From contig NC_084469.1 in NCBI RefSeq assembly GCF_027409185.1, positions 34,214,293-34,278,292 on the forward strand: a stretch of 64,000 bases of DNA, given 5' to 3'. The notes below the pieces were generated by a model. The model made no database searches, was not told where the DNA came from, and worked only from the letters and a program-made list of their open reading frames with translations. Positions 46,776 through 60,557 of this stretch are shown here, one piece after another (the stretch's first letter is position 1; every line of letters begins with the position of its first letter). Source of the stretch: Cynocephalus volans. Its lineage: Eukaryota; Chordata; Mammalia; Dermoptera; Cynocephalidae. The translations under genes were made by a program, and so were the position numbers.

Positions 46776-49689
46776 CAGGGGAGGCTATAGCGACTTAATG
46801 AGAGAAGAGAATATATTTAAAGGCATTCTGTGAATCATAAAGGGCTGGGTGGATGTGAGATGCTGCTAAATCCAAAGTATTCATATAGTTTCTCTTGGTC
46901 TCTAGATAACTCTCCAAAAGCAGTGTGTTGACAATTAGGGTTAAGAAAAGTCAGCTCTCTTACGGAGCCTGGCCCTGGAGATGGGACTGTCTCCCGGGAG
47001 TCTTTAGGCCCGTGAAGGACGGTGGCTGCCCATGTTCTTGTGGCCAGTCGATCTCCAAGGCTCCCTGGACTGCCTGCTTCCCACACGCTCACGAGGAATC
47101 AGTGTCTGCGGGGGGCTTCCTAGGTCAAATTCAGCTCAGGCTTAGGAAACTGTGGAGCTGCAGGGTAGATGGCAGAGCCCACACATCTGGGATCGGAATG
47201 CTCCTGCCTCTCTTGATCACAGCGTTTCAGAGCTGGGAGGTTCCCTGGAATTCTCCCACTGTCACACAAGGTGCCAGGCAAGGATAGAGATGGACTCGGA
47301 GTGCTGCAGGCCCCACTCTGCGGGTGGCAGGAATGTGCAGTGAGCTTCTCAGAATAGATATGGCGACCTTCTGCAGGCTCGGCAGCCCATGAGTGGGAGG
47401 TCTTAGGCTGACCTCACCAGGACCGACAGTGAAGACAGAGGAAGACGCGTGGGCGGAAGATCCTCGGGAGCTAAGCAGAGCATAAGGGAAATGCATGACT
47501 ATGTCCAGGGTGGGAGGTGGAGAGGCAGAGAGGGGCGGAGGAGGGCACAGAGCACACAGGGTAGTGAGAGATCCGGAAAAGGAGAGCGCACAGGGGGCTG
47601 GGTGGAGGCGGCAGTGCAAGCAAAGGCCAGCATGCCTGGGGGAGCGAAGGCTGCCAGGGCTCGGAGATGAGGACTCGGAGCAGGCGGTGTCTTGCATTTA
47701 TGATCTGCCAGCAGCCGGCTTGTAGTTGGGTTGCTGAGACGGAGGAGCTAAACAGCTCTTTGGCATAAGGATGCTCCAGGAACTACTGGGAAAGACTTTT
47801 TAGGGTTCTCCACAAAGATTTATTGGAATGGGTAGAGGGAGGGATAAAAACTATAAGACCCACAGTGTGTATCATGGGGGCATGACTGGTACCACCAGGG
47901 AGGAGAACACACATGGGAAGGGCCTGGCCTTCCCAAGGGGGTAGCCACCCTGTGACGAGGGTGCAGTAGTGGTCAGGAAGACACAATGGAAGCAAGGAGA
48001 TACTAATACCCTCTCATGCATCACAGAAGGAAACAGGAAGGGAGCAGCCTCCATAGCAGACCCATGGAGAGCCAGGGCTCAGTGAAGGGGAAAGGTGGAG
48101 GTGTCTTAATTATTCCATGGCAGCAGGACATGGCAGAGCCTATCTGGACACACCCGCTGGGGCACTGGGGGGCTGGGCAGGGGTGGACTCAGTGGTGGGA
48201 ATGGATGGACCACCTGCCTGCAGGCCACGGGAGAAAGTCCAGTTGGATGGATAGATGGAAAGTCAGCCAGGAACAATGGTGAAAGGCAGCAGTTTGGGTT
48301 CAAGAAAAGTCAGTGAGTCTACCGGCAGGTGGAGCACAGGAGCAGCGAGGGACTCCAGGGAGAGCAGCAGCTTAGGCGGGTCACCCGAGGAGGGCGGTGC
48401 AGCCTCAGGGAGATTTGGCAGCAGCCTCACTGCTCCTGGCGGAGGGTCAGAAGCCACATTTCAGGCCCTGTGAAGACTGTGCACGGGGGCCCTAAAGCTA
48501 GTGAGGGGGGCCTGAGCACAGAAGCCAGTCAAGTCTGGCCAGCAGAGCTGCGATCTAGGTCAGGGTGGGACCAGCATTGAGGGACAGTATTGACTGGGTT
48601 CACTTGGGCCTGCAGGCCCACCCAGGGTCCCAATCAGGGTTTCCTAAGGCTGATAAGAAGCCCTTCCAACACAGGCCCTCATTACTGGGCTGAGCCAGCT
48701 AATACACACGCCAGTGTGAACGGATCGGAGATTTCTGCTCTTGACCCAACAGAGCCAAACAGAAGGCCAAGTCTTATAAAGACACAGGTCACCGCCTTTC
48801 TGCTGCTTCCTTTCTGCTGCTTTTCAAGAGTCCAAGGAACCAGGAGTTCTCTTAGGCTAGCCCTTCCAAAGGTGCTTTTGTGGTGATAATGCGCCCATGG
48901 TGGCATGGACACCCCTGACTGACAGGTGTTGTAAGGAATTCTCATCACTGGCTCAAGTTGCTAAAGCACAGAGCTCCTCTCAGGAACCTACGAGAGTTTA
49001 GGACACCTACACAGCTCACAGAAAACACAGAGACTTCCTGACTGGGATCCCTTCCCCGCTGTTGGCCCTGGGGCTTGGCTTAGGCCCTTACTCCTGCCTT
49101 TCAGACCCACTGGCACACAGGGTGGCAGCTGACACCCCCCCCCCAACACTGCCTCCAGCGCACCCACGCCCCCTACACACACTCTCCCTGCCTTCAAGAA
49201 AGCAGCGACTGTGAGCCAAGGGAGGGAGCAAAGAGAGACCATCTCCCCTCCAACCCCCACCACTTCCTGCCCCCTGGCACCAACAGGCAGAGGAGAAGGG
49301 GCCACAATGCCCACACTGTAACAGGTACAAAGAGGAAGAGGGAGGGCATCATTTCGGTGGTCCCCCATTCACTTCTCTCTGCCCTCTTCTCCAGGCCTGG
49401 GGCCCACCCCAAGCCCAATCCGCAGGAGCACCCTGACCAAAGCATGCTAAGCTCCAGCAGCAGTGCGAGGCTGAGAGATGCACCCCCTGCTCTAAGAGGA
49501 GAGAAGCCCTCTCTTGCCATCCGAGTTGTAATTCCAATGGCAGCAGCACCTCAGAGATAGGATCTATACTTCTCATAGATGGCATTCTATTTCAGGGTCA
49601 CAAAAGGTCAACATAGATTTCCGTGGACTATACTTAGACACGATAGACCCCCTGCTGTACAAAATCGATCCCCCCAAAAGCGTGCCTTC

Positions 49690-49860
49690 CTTCTCTCTTT
49701 ATTAAAAGAATCTACTGAGCACCAGCTACATGCTAGGCAGTCTCTGCCCTCAAGGAGCTGAACAGACTAGAGGCAAGTATGTAAACAGGTAAAAACCCAA
49801 CATGACCAGAGCTGTGAAGCTGGAGAGATCAGAGTGGGAAGTGCTAAAAACACGCTTATG
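49690..49860 (-). mobile_element. L2 fragment
   Basis: CAGCTACATGCTAGGCAGTC, CTGCCCTCAAGGAGCTGAAC. Tentative, diverged. Confidence 0.45.
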
Positions 49861-50479
49861 AACTTCAGCATCTCTGTAAACTGGGGACACCTACGTAACT
49901 CAAAAGCACTAAACTCATGCTTGTCTCTGGTTCTGAAAATATGTGAACAGGTCATGAGAAAACTGAAGGGAATTTGACAGTGACTCATACGTGATCGGCC
50001 CTTGCTCACAAAGAACAAATATCCTAGAGATCTGGGATAGCTACAAGGCTATAAACGGGAAAATCTATATCCTAAGGATTCAACTTCCATTTTCATACAA
50101 AGGTTTTTATTTCTTGTAATTTATTTTTGTGTCTTTGGAGAATGCTTTGGCTGCAGAGGTTCACCATGGGCGAGAGCTACAGAGTAGACACCAGGACAGG
50201 CAGGCAGGCCTAAGACTCACCCACATGAGTCAGAGAGGGGGAAATGCACCTGGTGGGAGGGGCAGGGGAGACTGGAAAGATCCTGAAACAAGGCACATCT
50301 GGACTTGATCCTTCAGTGGACAAGCTGCGGCAGGAAAGGGACTGCTCCAGAGGACATGCTGAGAGGGACAAGGAGAGGCAGGAAAATGCACTCAAGTGAA
50401 CTCTCAAAATTGCTACAATCATCTTTATGGGGATAAGTGAATCCATGACCACAGCACCAGGAAATACAGATGTGTTTGA

Positions 50480-50640
50480 TCAAATTATCTCCTCCTGTGT
50501 CTCATTTTATCCATCTATAAAATGTGAATAATAATAGTACCCATTTCACACAGATGATATGAGAATTAAATAGGTTAGTACATGGAAAACACTTAGAGCA
50601 ATGCTCTAGTATGTGCTCAGTACATGTTGGTTTTTATTAT
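50480..50640 (+). mobile_element. MIR fragment
   Basis: CATTTTATCCATCTATAAAA, GATATGAGAATTAAATAGG, TGTGCTCAGTACATGTTGG in MIR order, just beyond the KIAA0753 poly(A) site. Confidence 0.7.
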
Positions 50641-50794
50641 CATTTTACTTTTTTTTCAGGGGGGTTTCGAGGGGTGGCAAATAATCCGCTAGGCTCAAAT
50701 CAAATATACATGTGCTCTCAGTGGTTTCTGTAAATCATATTTCACTTCGCATAAGGAAAAAAAAGATGTAAATTACTTCAAATAGACATGTACA

Positions 50795-52204
50795 TACTTT
50801 AAAATATTGAGTTTATTTTAAAAAATCAGCACAGTAAAAACTGCCACACAAATTACACTATCAACAACAGGTGCTCCTGTCAATTCAAGTGTACATATTT
50901 AACTCCTCAGATTAAAGACCTGTAATTTCCCTTGAAGCTCTTTAAATTCTGAAGTTATATAAAATTAAGCAGGAAAACATTAACATTAAAAAAACTTTCA
51001 CACAATTTTGCACAAATAAGTGTGATCTAGCAATTTAAATTATCACCTGAAATACTTGTACTTTGGAGAAAAATCCCAGATGACAAGACCACACACGTTA
51101 TAAAAAGACTCACATTATTCCCTAGGACACGTCTCATGTCATTGTCTCTTCACATTTCTTCCACCAAGCCTCAGGCAAAAAACTGAAGGAAACTTTTGCC
51201 AGGCTGTAGTTTTATTTTTATGCACATCTCTTTTCTTTTTCTGAATTCAGAGTTTCTGAAAACACAGAGACTGCTCTCTTGGCAAAACATGACTTATAAG
51301 ATGTTCAAGGACCAAGCTATTCAATTTCTCCCTGTCTCTGGGGAAGCCATCCAGATCTGTTCTCTGCTCCCACACAGGGCTCCTTTGTGGTATGGAAATG
51401 TAGAAACTCCTGACCCCATCAGAGAGAGAGTGAGCTCTGTACCTTTAACCAGGCTCAGGAGAATGCCTGGTCCTCTCCTGATGTCCTCAAACTTCCTCTG
51501 AAATCAGAGAAAGTTTTTTATAATGGAATGTGTCAACACACAGCAATAAAAGACTCTGAGGAACCAAAAATGTGAAAAATCACCTGGGAATTGAACATTA
51601 AAGAAATGTGTGTTTATTATAGTGTGTTGACAACTGGGGGGTTCCTCTTTTTACTAAGCTGCAGTAGAGCAGAGGTTTGGCAGCATAACCAAACTGTGCT
51701 CTGCCTGAGTCTATAACCTAGCAGGGACAGGCATCCTGACAGGAAACTGCCACAGATGGGAAACCTGGGTCAGGTGATGGGACCAGAGAGTAACAACACT
51801 TGTGTTGGCATCGATGCCTCCCAGAGTTCAAAAGCAACTTGAATCTCTGTGAAATATACTTATCTATTACCTTTCAAAACATTTTGATCACCAAAGTGAG
51901 CTAGAGGAAAGAACATAATAATATTTCAATAGGAAAATTATACATTCCGAAAATATTATATTGTCATAATCAATTCACATTTCCAGGGCACCGAGAAACG
52001 TAACATATCCCATCATAAACTTCCAGAACCACTGCTCTGAGAAAATGCAAAGTGAGGATGACCCCACTGGCACTTCTTCCTTCCTTCATTGGGCAGCACC
52101 TTCTGGGCCTGGATGGACAGCTGAGGATAAAGATTTCCTGTGGGCTAAAACAAAGGGCGGCGCCGTCCCTTCTCCAGTGTGACACGAGCGGCCTTGGAGA
52201 GCCT
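50795..52204 (-). other. KIAA0753: KIAA0753 3' untranslated region
   Basis: The 1.4 kb after the stop codon at 52205 is unique, moderately A/T-rich sequence with no recognisable transposon. It ends shortly after an AATAAA on the minus strand at 50817-50812, which I take as the poly(A) signal. Other AATAAA-like hexamers within it could give shorter forms. Confidence 0.6.
50812..50817 (-). terminator. KIAA0753: Poly(A) signal AATAAA for KIAA0753
   Basis: AATAAA in the sense of the minus-strand gene, about 1.4 kb after the stop codon and near the end of the unique 3'UTR-like region. It is the best-placed hexamer, but usage is inferred. Confidence 0.5.
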
Positions 52205-52322
52205 TTACGTAGCAGCCTCTAAGAATTCTGAGGTGAACACAGCTTCTGCATAATCTTCACACACATCCTGGAGTTCAGCAGCCACGTCCCCCAGAGCGTC
52301 ATCTATCAGCTCTTCAGAAAAG
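52205..52322 (-). CDS. KIAA0753: KIAA0753 last coding exon (C-terminus and stop)
   Basis: Terminal exon of KIAA0753 (OFIP, moonraker), a centriolar-satellite and centrosome protein that binds OFD1 and FOPNL/CEP20 and supports centriole duplication and ciliogenesis. On the minus strand a TTTGTATTCTAG acceptor precedes 52322. The first base completes a codon, then the exon reads [19 protein letters not shown], then [19 protein letters not shown], and TAA at 52207-52205. The tail is strongly acidic and helical in composition, and matches my memory of the KIAA0753 C-terminus. The exon joins in phase with 60816-61040 (AG+C = Ser), giving [14 protein letters not shown] without any intervening exon. 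Variants in the human gene cause oral-facial-digital and Joubert-type ciliopathies (known, not seen here). Confidence 0.88.
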
Positions 52323-52809
52323 CTAGAATACAAACGACACAGCTAAAGGTATGTACAGCCAAACATGGGAGCCATTCTTCTTCTCAGCTGGGGAACTCAA
52401 GTCAATTCTAACACTTAAATGATAGTTAAAAGGCCAAGAATAGCCAAGACACTTCTGAAGAGAAAAACACAGCAAGAGGCCTTGATTCCTATATATTAAG
52501 ATGGTGGTGCTTAGATTCCCAAAGTCCTGCTAGAGGGACGAGCCTGTAACACACAGAATGCACCTCACCCTAGAGATGTTTGAAACTGGAGGTGACCAGA
52601 AACTAACAAGCTGCAACCCAGCCCCAGTTCAGATCCACCTTTGACAGCTGCCTAAATGCCTGACAGAGGAAAGGGTGAGTGCCTGCTCTGTGGGGTGGGT
52701 TGATACTCCAAATCTCTGTTCCTCTCTCTCTACACACACACCTTTTTTTCTTAACTGATTGAGAGTAAGTCGCAGACTTGACATCCCTCAACTGCTTCAG
52801 CGTGTGTAT

Positions 52810-54060
52810 TTCCTAGAAACAAGGACATTCTCTTAGATAACCACGGTACAACCATAAAATTAACACTGATACAAAACTGTTACCTAATCTTATCTACAGA
52901 CCTTATTCAAATCTTGCCAACCACCCAAATAATGTCATTTAAAAGAAAACTTTTTCCAGTCCAGTCCAGGATTCAATCCAGGATCACATGTTGCATTTAG
53001 TTGTCATGTATCTTTAGTCTACTTTAATCTGAAATAGTTCTTCAGTCTTTCATGACTTCAACATTTTTTGAAGAATAAAGGCCTTTTTTTTTTTGGTAGA
53101 ATGTCCCTCAATTTGGGTTTGTCTGATGTTTCCTCATTAGACTCAAGCTATACATTTTTGAAACAAATGCCACAGAAGGGACACTGTGTCCCCTCAGTAC
53201 ATCATGACATCTATTTGTCCCATTTTGGTTACCTGGTTACAGTGATGTCTGCCAGGTTTCTCACTTGGAAAGTTACTATATTCTCTTTGTAATTAATAAT
53301 ACGTGTTATTTGAGATTATGTTAATATCCTGTTTCTCACTGAACTTGCCTGAATCAATTATTACAGGGTTGCCAAACACTGATTTTCTAATTCCATCATT
53401 CCTTCTCCATCTACTAGTTGACATTCTACATGCAAAAAAAAAAAAAGGGGGTGGGGAGACAGCGAGAGAGACAGCTTTCCCATCTCCCTTATTTATTTAT
53501 ATATTCATTCATTCAATCATTCATTCATTCATTATCAGTTTGGTTTTATAGATTCTTGCTTTATTCAACAGTTTGTAGTCTGTTACTATTATTATTTATT
53601 TTGATGCTTGAAAAAGTCCTAGATTTGGCCAGCAGGAGCCCCTTCAAGCTGGCTCCAGTGTCCTCTTGATGTGTCCCCATCATTCTTTGAGCACTTCCTT
53701 TCTGGCACAATATGATGTTCCAGGTTCATCTTACAGCACCAGTCTTGGAATCAGCCCTTTCTCCAAAGAGCCCTAGTACCTCTTCATGGAGAACAGCATT
53801 TAGAAACCGAGATCTGGATGCCAGGTGTGCTCACTGCTATTGGTACCTCGGTTTCTGGGTCCTCTTAGCAGACAAACTAAGAAACACATACACACCCCTA
53901 TATCTATTGCTATATCTATCAAAAACCGTACTTTCATAAGAAATACCTCTAATTCCAATTCAACAGAGGATTCATTCAGTAACCTCACTCCCATTACTCA
54001 CAATGTACTTATTTGATCAATCCTAAAATACACAGAAAGTAGTTTTAGAATTGTTGACCC
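52810..54060 (-). mobile_element. Old L1 (L1ME-like), antisense
   Basis: CATGTTGCATTTAGTTGTCA, AGAATGTCCCTCAATTTGGG and TTGGAAAGTTACTATATTCTC are phrases of a common old L1 noncoding region. An A12 run near 53432 and an ATTC repeat near 53510 lie within it. Confidence 0.7.
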
Positions 54061-54399
54061 ATGTCACTGTGTAAAAGAAACCTACTAACCAGAATTCAGC
54101 ATGTGCTTTGCAGTTCTTTTTGTCTTCAGCCAGAAGATATAGAGTCAAAATACCGTGTTCAACAGTCACTTAGGCTAGTTCTTATCTGTCTCAGTCCCCT
54201 TTAGTATGATTATGCTATTTATCTGAAATACAGTTAGGTTCCTGTTTCTGTACGTATTCTAATTTAGGGTATTCTCCATCCTATTGATCAGGGGGGATGT
54301 GTAGGAAACATGAGCATGGTTCCAAAAGTCAGAATTATGTAAAAAAGGCAAATGCAGATTAAGAGTCAGTCCCCATCTCGTATCCTTCCTATCCCAATT

Positions 54400-55960
54400 G
54401 CACCCCAGTTGTTTGGTTTTGTTTTTGCTAATCTGACAATCTTTTGTCTTTTAATTTGGCATGTAATGTCCTTCTTCATTTAACGTTATTCTGATATATT
54501 TGAGTTTATACTACTTAATACTAAGTATTTCTATTTGTCTGTTTGTTCTCTCTTTTTTCTTGCCTTCTAAATTTTGTAATTTTTAAATACATTTTTTCTT
54601 CTTTAACTTGAATGCTATATATGCTTTTATTATTCCTTTAGTGGCCACCATAGATTACAAACATCCTTGACTTAACATCTAAAGTTAATTGATATTCTTA
54701 CCCTTTTCACAGACAATGCAAGAACCTTAGACTGTGAGCTACATTTATCCCCTTCCTGACATATCTTATATGCTATTGTTACAGCATACTTTAAACATGT
54801 ATGCTTAGACACATACCCCCATAAGACATCAGCAGAAAACAAGTTTTTTACAATTCATTTACCTTTATATTTACTTTTTTTTTTTTTAAATTCATGCCTT
54901 CCTATATTTTTGACCTTCCATCTGTGACCGCTTTCTTTCTGCCTGAAAAATACCCTTTTTATACGTCCTATAGTGAAGGTCTATTGGTATTAAATTTTCT
55001 CAGCTTTATTTGCCCGGAACCTCTCCTCTCACCTTCCTTTTTGATATATAGTTCACTGGGCTTAGAACTCCAGATTGGTAGTTCTTTTATTTTGTAATTT
55101 TGAAAGATCTGCCAGGTCTTCCTCTTTCTACTATTTTAGTTTCTTTTTTGTTTTTCTTCCTCCAGCTGATTTTAAGATTTTTTCTCTTTTTCAACAGTAC
55201 TATAATATTGCTAAGTTTGAATATCCTTTTATTTTTCTTGCTTGAGGTTTTTAGAGCTTTCTGAATCTCTGACTTGATATCTTTTGTTGCTTTGGGAAAG
55301 TGACAGACATCATTTCTTTGGATGTTGTTTCTAACTCATTTTCTCTCCCTCCTCTCCTTCTGAGACTCCAACCATATACATATTAGACCTTCTTACTTTA
55401 TCCTCTATGTCCCTTACCCTCTCTTCTTTACTTTTCATCTATTTTGTGTGTCTCCAAGCATCACTCTGGACTTTTTCTTCTGATCCATGTTCCAAGTCTC
55501 TAATTTTCTCTTCTGTTGTGTCTAATTTGCTATTCAGCCCAATGAATTCCTCATTTTAGAAATTGTATTTTTCATTCTAGAATGTACATTTGGATGTTGT
55601 TTAGTTCCCAGTTCTCTGCCAAACTTCTAAGCTGTGCATTTTATTTCTATGAACACACTAGGCAGTTATTTTAATGTCTATGAAATAGTTCTAATATTTG
55701 AAACTGCTGTGGGACTATTCTTATTATTGTGTTTTTTCTCTGTTGCCTGGCTATTTTTCACCATATACCAGACATTGTGTTTGAAAATTGTAGAAATAAG
55801 TTGAGTCCTAAGATAATATTATTTTCCTCCAGAGAAAATTTACTTTTGCTTATGACTGGTGCCAGGGGGACAATAACAATCTAGAATCACCTCAATCCAA
55901 CCTCAGGAACTGAGTTAATTTGGAGCTCGGTGGAGGCCCTGATAAGCCCTATTTACATCC
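54400..55960 (-). mobile_element. Old L1M internal/UTR region, antisense
   Basis: T-rich; GGTTTTTAGAGCTTTCTGAA, CATCATTTCTTTGGATGTTG, and CTTCTGAGACTCCAACCATA, then TTTTCTCTTCTGTTGTGTCT in the order typical of the antisense of an old L1M noncoding region. Confidence 0.65.
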
Positions 55961-56236
55961 AGGTCACCGTACTTCTAGAGTGTAAACTGTCAGGGTCCCA
56001 ATCAAAAGTGAGAAAAATTTACCAGGGCAATTCCCTGACCTTGGTAACCCCTGGATTTCAACCTGTGCCCTCTGATCTGAAAAGGCTGTCACAAGTGCCA
56101 CTTGCCACTCCCAACAATTGACTATCCAGTGCCAAAAAATGGACTACCCTCCCTGGGTCCCTGTCTTCTCCAGGATCCTGGCCCAGTTATTAATCATTAC
56201 CTCGTTAACCTCTTGATGACTTCAAGCATATAGTAG

Positions 56237-56400
56237 TTTTTTTTTTTTTTTTAACTGGTAAGGGTATCACAACCCTTGGTACAGTGTCGTCTGCACCACA
56301 CTCAGCCAGTGAGTGCACCAGCCGTCCCCATATAGGATCAGAACCCGCAGCCCTGGTGCTACCAGCACCACACTCTCCCGAGTAAGCCATGGGGCCGGCC
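56237..56400 (-). mobile_element. tRNA-like SINE, two-unit form
   Basis: On the minus strand: GGCCGGCCCCATGGCTTACT, GGGTTCTGATCCTATATGGG, then CTGGTGCACTCACTGGCTGA and an A-rich tail. A short CATATAG duplication (56227 and 56401) may be its target site. It separates two blocks of antisense L1. Confidence 0.88.
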
Positions 56401-56879
56401 CATATAGGTTTTATTTTTAATATAGTTTTTCTATTAACAGTTATCCTCAGTGGGAGAGGTGGTCCAAATTACCAAGTACATCATTACTAGAAACAGAAAT
56501 GATTACCTCGTTTTTATATTTGCTTCAGTTTCTATATTCCTGTCACTGTGAGAGAAATATAAAGATGCTCCCAGTACATTCCAACACATCAGATAATGTA
56601 TCCATTTTCTTCTTTTTTTAACCTTCCTCACTCTGCCTTTCACTTCAGGGAAAAAGCATCCCTCCCGGAGGCATCCTTCCTCCTACATCCCTCCTGGAGT
56701 CCTCTGTCCCTCTACTCCAATCTGAACTAGTTGCTTTCTATGCTCACTGAAAAATTCTTCTCCTGGAAATGGCTTTTGCTTTTTTCCTGGAAGTTCCATG
56801 TTGGCGTCTAAGTTTCCTAAATCCCAAGTCCTCCTTGCATTGGTGGCATATGTCATCCAGTAGCTTACTGAGAAACAGT

Positions 56880-58010
56880 GCATGCGAACTACATTTTTGG
56901 ATACTTTGAATACCTAACAGTGTTTTTATTCTATCCTTACTTTAACTGGTAATTTAGCTGAGCACAGAATTCTAGGTCAAATTTTGGAAGTGTGCTCTAA
57001 TGTGTTCCAGCGTTGCTATTGAAAACAATATGCCATTCTCAATTCTGATGATTTGAATGTGTCCAGCTTTTACTCTCTGGATTCTTTTGTCATCTTCTCT
57101 TTACACTGGGATGCTCAAACTCCCTTTTCATAATGATGTGCCATGCTGTGTTCTGTTCTATTTAGCATTCACTCACGCACTCACTCACTCAGTGGACAAC
57201 TGATGAATTCTTTCAATCTAAAGACTAACATCCTTCTGGGAAATTTTCTTATAGTATTTCTTTGATAATTTCCCATTCATGCTTTTTTCCTCTTCTCACA
57301 TTCTGAAACTCACACTATTCAGATGTTACGTCTCCTAGATCAAGCCTCTAATTTTTAAATATCTTTTCTTCTCTATTACCTAGCTCTTTGTTTTTTTATT
57401 CTACTGCCTGAAAGATTTGTCTTTTTTTCTTTAAATCCTTCTGGCAAATTTATTTCAGCCATCATGTTTTTAATTTCTAAGAACTTTTTTTATTCTCTGA
57501 AAGTTCTTTTCATAGTGTCTTTTTCCTATAGTATCTTGTCCTCATTTCACGATTTAAGAGCTTCACTTAGCTCTCTGAAAATATTAATTCTAGTTTGTTT
57601 GTTTTTAATGTTTTATTCTGCTTAATGCATTATCTCTGCTTCCTCAAAGTTCTTTGGTCTGTTATAAAAGCCTATGTATCTTTCATGGTTTTCATCAAAT
57701 GTATGGTCATCTCAGCTGTCTGCTCATTTTCAAGAATGAGAACTTCAATCAAGTATCCTGTTTTCTGGCTCACCTATATTCATGCCTTCACAACCATCTG
57801 GTGCTTCTAATTCTACCAACATTCTTCTGCATAGAAAACTTAGTTTTGGGCTTCACCCCCATTAGGTGCTTGGTTTTCTCTGGTCTGCTAAGTCATTTGC
57901 CATTTGTCTAATTGCTTTATGACTTCCAAGTTTTTATTGATATTTGTTTGCTGTCATGATTTCATGCCTTTTATTTATTCTTTTAGTGACATATAGTGAG
58001 ATAGGGATAC
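56880..58010 (-). mobile_element. Old L1M region, antisense (second block)
   Basis: AGAATTCTAGGTCAAATTTTG, AATTTCCCATTCATGC, ACACTATTCAGATGTTACGT follow the same class of antisense L1 sequence as the previous block, possibly a separate copy. Confidence 0.6.
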
Positions 58011-60198
58011 AGTGAGTAGAGATAAATAGACATGCTCAATGTGTCCCCTGCAACCAAAACTCTCCAGATCTACTTTCAAACCAGGAATCCTTAAGAGTTT
58101 GCTTTCATCAAAAGCACTATTAGCTTAAGCCTTTCCTTTCACAATCACTTCTTCATGTGCATCCAGTTTATATCATCTGCTAACTCTTATCACTGGAATA
58201 GTGCTGTTCTTCAGGTGGAAGGAGGAATAGAGACATTTAAAGAAAGGAAAAAACTCACCTAGCTTTCCCCTTACACGACAGATTACTAGATGAAGTCAAG
58301 TGTCTTTGGATACTTTTTCAAGATCTGGTAATACATCTTTGGAACATTTAAATAAGAAATAAAAACAGGAGAAATAAAAAACAGCTAGAATGTTCAAATG
58401 CACTGTCACTGGGGTCAAAGAATAGCAGAGAAAAACATCTGTAAAAATCCAGGCCTATTTTAAAAACTTTGTCCTCTACATTTTAACCTATTATTACTTA
58501 CAGGCTGAGAGAGCTTTTCCCTACACCTACAAAACACTATGAACAAAATGTATCATTTTATCAAGTAAAATGGAAGATAAGAACATACGAGGAACAGTCT
58601 ATCCTTGGCCTGCTTTTGGATTTCCCAACATGCCAGTTAACCTAACCTCTGCAGACAGGCTAAGAGAAGATGAGTAAGTATGCTACGGGACTGTGCGTTA
58701 ACACATGGAGGCGGGCTGCGTTTACCTTTCTCTTCCCCCAGATAACCCTTCAGAGCACATGTGAAGAAAAATATGCATCTCAACCAGAAAAGGTCATGTG
58801 TGCTTTGAAGGGTTCTATATATTAAAAAGAAGTTTCAGGACTTCAGGTCAAACCTGAGCACTTGAACATAAGTGATTATCTATGATCCCTTCCAAAATTC
58901 CACTAAAATAAAAGGAAATAGATAAATAAAACAGGAGGAAAAAAAAAAGACAAAAGTAGATGAGAAATGTCCAAAATTTTCAGAAGATACAAAGCACATG
59001 GATTTAGCAGCATAGATGAAGTAAAGAGGAAGCTGAAACCTACCAGCCTGTAGGGGGACGTCGTGGAAAAGCAAGCCGATTTGTCCCACAAGACATCAGA
59101 AAGGTTCAGGAAGTAAGAGCACTGGAGTCATGAAGGTGAGTGAGTTATGTGGTAGAAAATGAGGAAACTGGTTGAAAATTTGCCAGACAAGCAGACTGAT
59201 AGATCTTCACCCCTACTCCTGGCAGCTAAGTGACTATCCCTTCTCTACAGCCACAGAAGAAGGAAGGTATATTCTCTGGAAAAAATGAACCAGTAATTTT
59301 AAACTCGGCCAAATCATCAATCAAGTATGAAAGCAGAACAGACACTTTCAAACTTGTAAGTCTCAAGAAATTTCCTCCAATACACATAAAAGGATATTTT
59401 CCATTAAAATAAGAGAGTAAACCAAGAGAGAGGAAGACAAGGGCACTAGAAAATAAGAAATCTAATATGAGAGAGAGGTAACCCAACACTCAGGGTGATT
59501 ATGAAGGAAAGTCGCAGGACAAGAGCCATACAGCAGTTCTGGAGAGTAGAGGCCCAGACTGCAGTAGGAGGAAAGAGGGTCTCAGAAGAAAAAGTAGGAG
59601 TAGGGTCAAGAAATAGAGATTAACTGATATTTTTGATCATGAGGAAAATTATATTGAGAACTTGTTGGCTAGTGTGTGGGGAAAGTTAATAAATACATAA
59701 AAGAATTAGCAAATAGAAAGGAGGTACTTACTAACTCCTGGAATATGTTCAAAACTTGTTCAAGAAAGAAATGTAATCATGGTATACTACTTAGCTAAAT
59801 GATAAAAAATATCTTGCATGTTTGTAAAGAAGTGAAACCGATGAGGAATTTAAATTTCAGCCCTATTAAAATATAGATTTATACATATCTTTTAAATAAG
59901 TATTTTGTATATAAAAGAAGGCAACGCATTTTTCAAATATTCAGTAGCTACAGGATCCTGTTTTATGACTCCATGAAACTACCTTTCCTAGGGGAGGCAA
60001 ACCCAAACAAGGAGAGGGTTAAAGAAAATGTTGCAGAGTTAGAGACCTGCTGCTTGTAAAGGCAAGCTTGTCCCAACCATGAAGATTTCATGATCATGAC
60101 TGTTTGCTGCCCAGCAATATTTTGTGGTCTCTGATGGGACATCACTCTTGTTGACAACAGGAAATCAGTCCTGACTTGATTTCTGAATATTATACCTC

Positions 60199-60557
60199 TG
60201 CTGTTAAGGGACAAATGTCTGTTTCCCCCCAAAATCTATATCTTGAAGCCCTAACCCCCAGTGTGCTGGTATTTGGAAGTGGGGCCTTTGGAAGATAACT
60301 AGGTTTAAATGAGCCATGAGGGTAGAGCTCCCTTGATGGGATTAGTGTCCTTATAAGAGGAGAGACCAGAGCTCACACTCTGCCACGTGAGGACACAGCA
60401 AGAAGGCAGCTGTCTTCAAGCCCCAGGAAGAGGGCCTTCACCAGACACTGAATCTGCCAGCACCTTGAACTCAGACTTCCCAGACTCCAGAACTGTGAGA
60501 AATACATTCCTTTGTTTAAGTCTGTGGAATTTTGTTATGGTAGCCCAAGCTAAGACA
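60199..60557 (+). mobile_element. MLT1/MST-type MaLR solo LTR
   Basis: CCCCAAAATCTATATCTTGAAG, CTAACCCCCAGTGTGCTGG, GTGGGGCCTTTGGAAGATAA, CTTATAAGAGGAGAGACC, GCCACGTGAGGACACAGCAA and the end TTTTGTTATGGTAGCCCAAG in the standard order of an ERVL-MaLR LTR. It is a non-coding relic with no internal retroviral region beside it. Confidence 0.9.

Larger units (their letters stand above)
32976..50794. other. Intergenic region between PITPNM3 and KIAA0753
   Basis: About 18 kb between the inferred PITPNM3 start and the inferred KIAA0753 poly(A) site. Contents: a tRNA-Ile-like SINE (34847-34969), an L1 fragment (38765-39120), MIR and L2 pieces, a degenerate TG tract (42713-42970), a 3' L1 end (46150-46475), short homopolymers near 38207, 45100 and 49134, and otherwise single-copy-looking DNA. 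I see no supported protein gene here. Confidence 0.7.

Noticed and set aside
58264..58330. Exon-like segment with strong GTGAGTT donor on the minus strand
   Set aside because: From the ATTACCAG acceptor all frames have stops; flanking KIAA0753 exons already join in phase without it.
59726..59748. Exon-like segment LNIFQEL with GTAAGT donor on the minus strand
   Set aside because: Would be 23 nt with a poor acceptor, and its phase does not fit the neighbouring exons.
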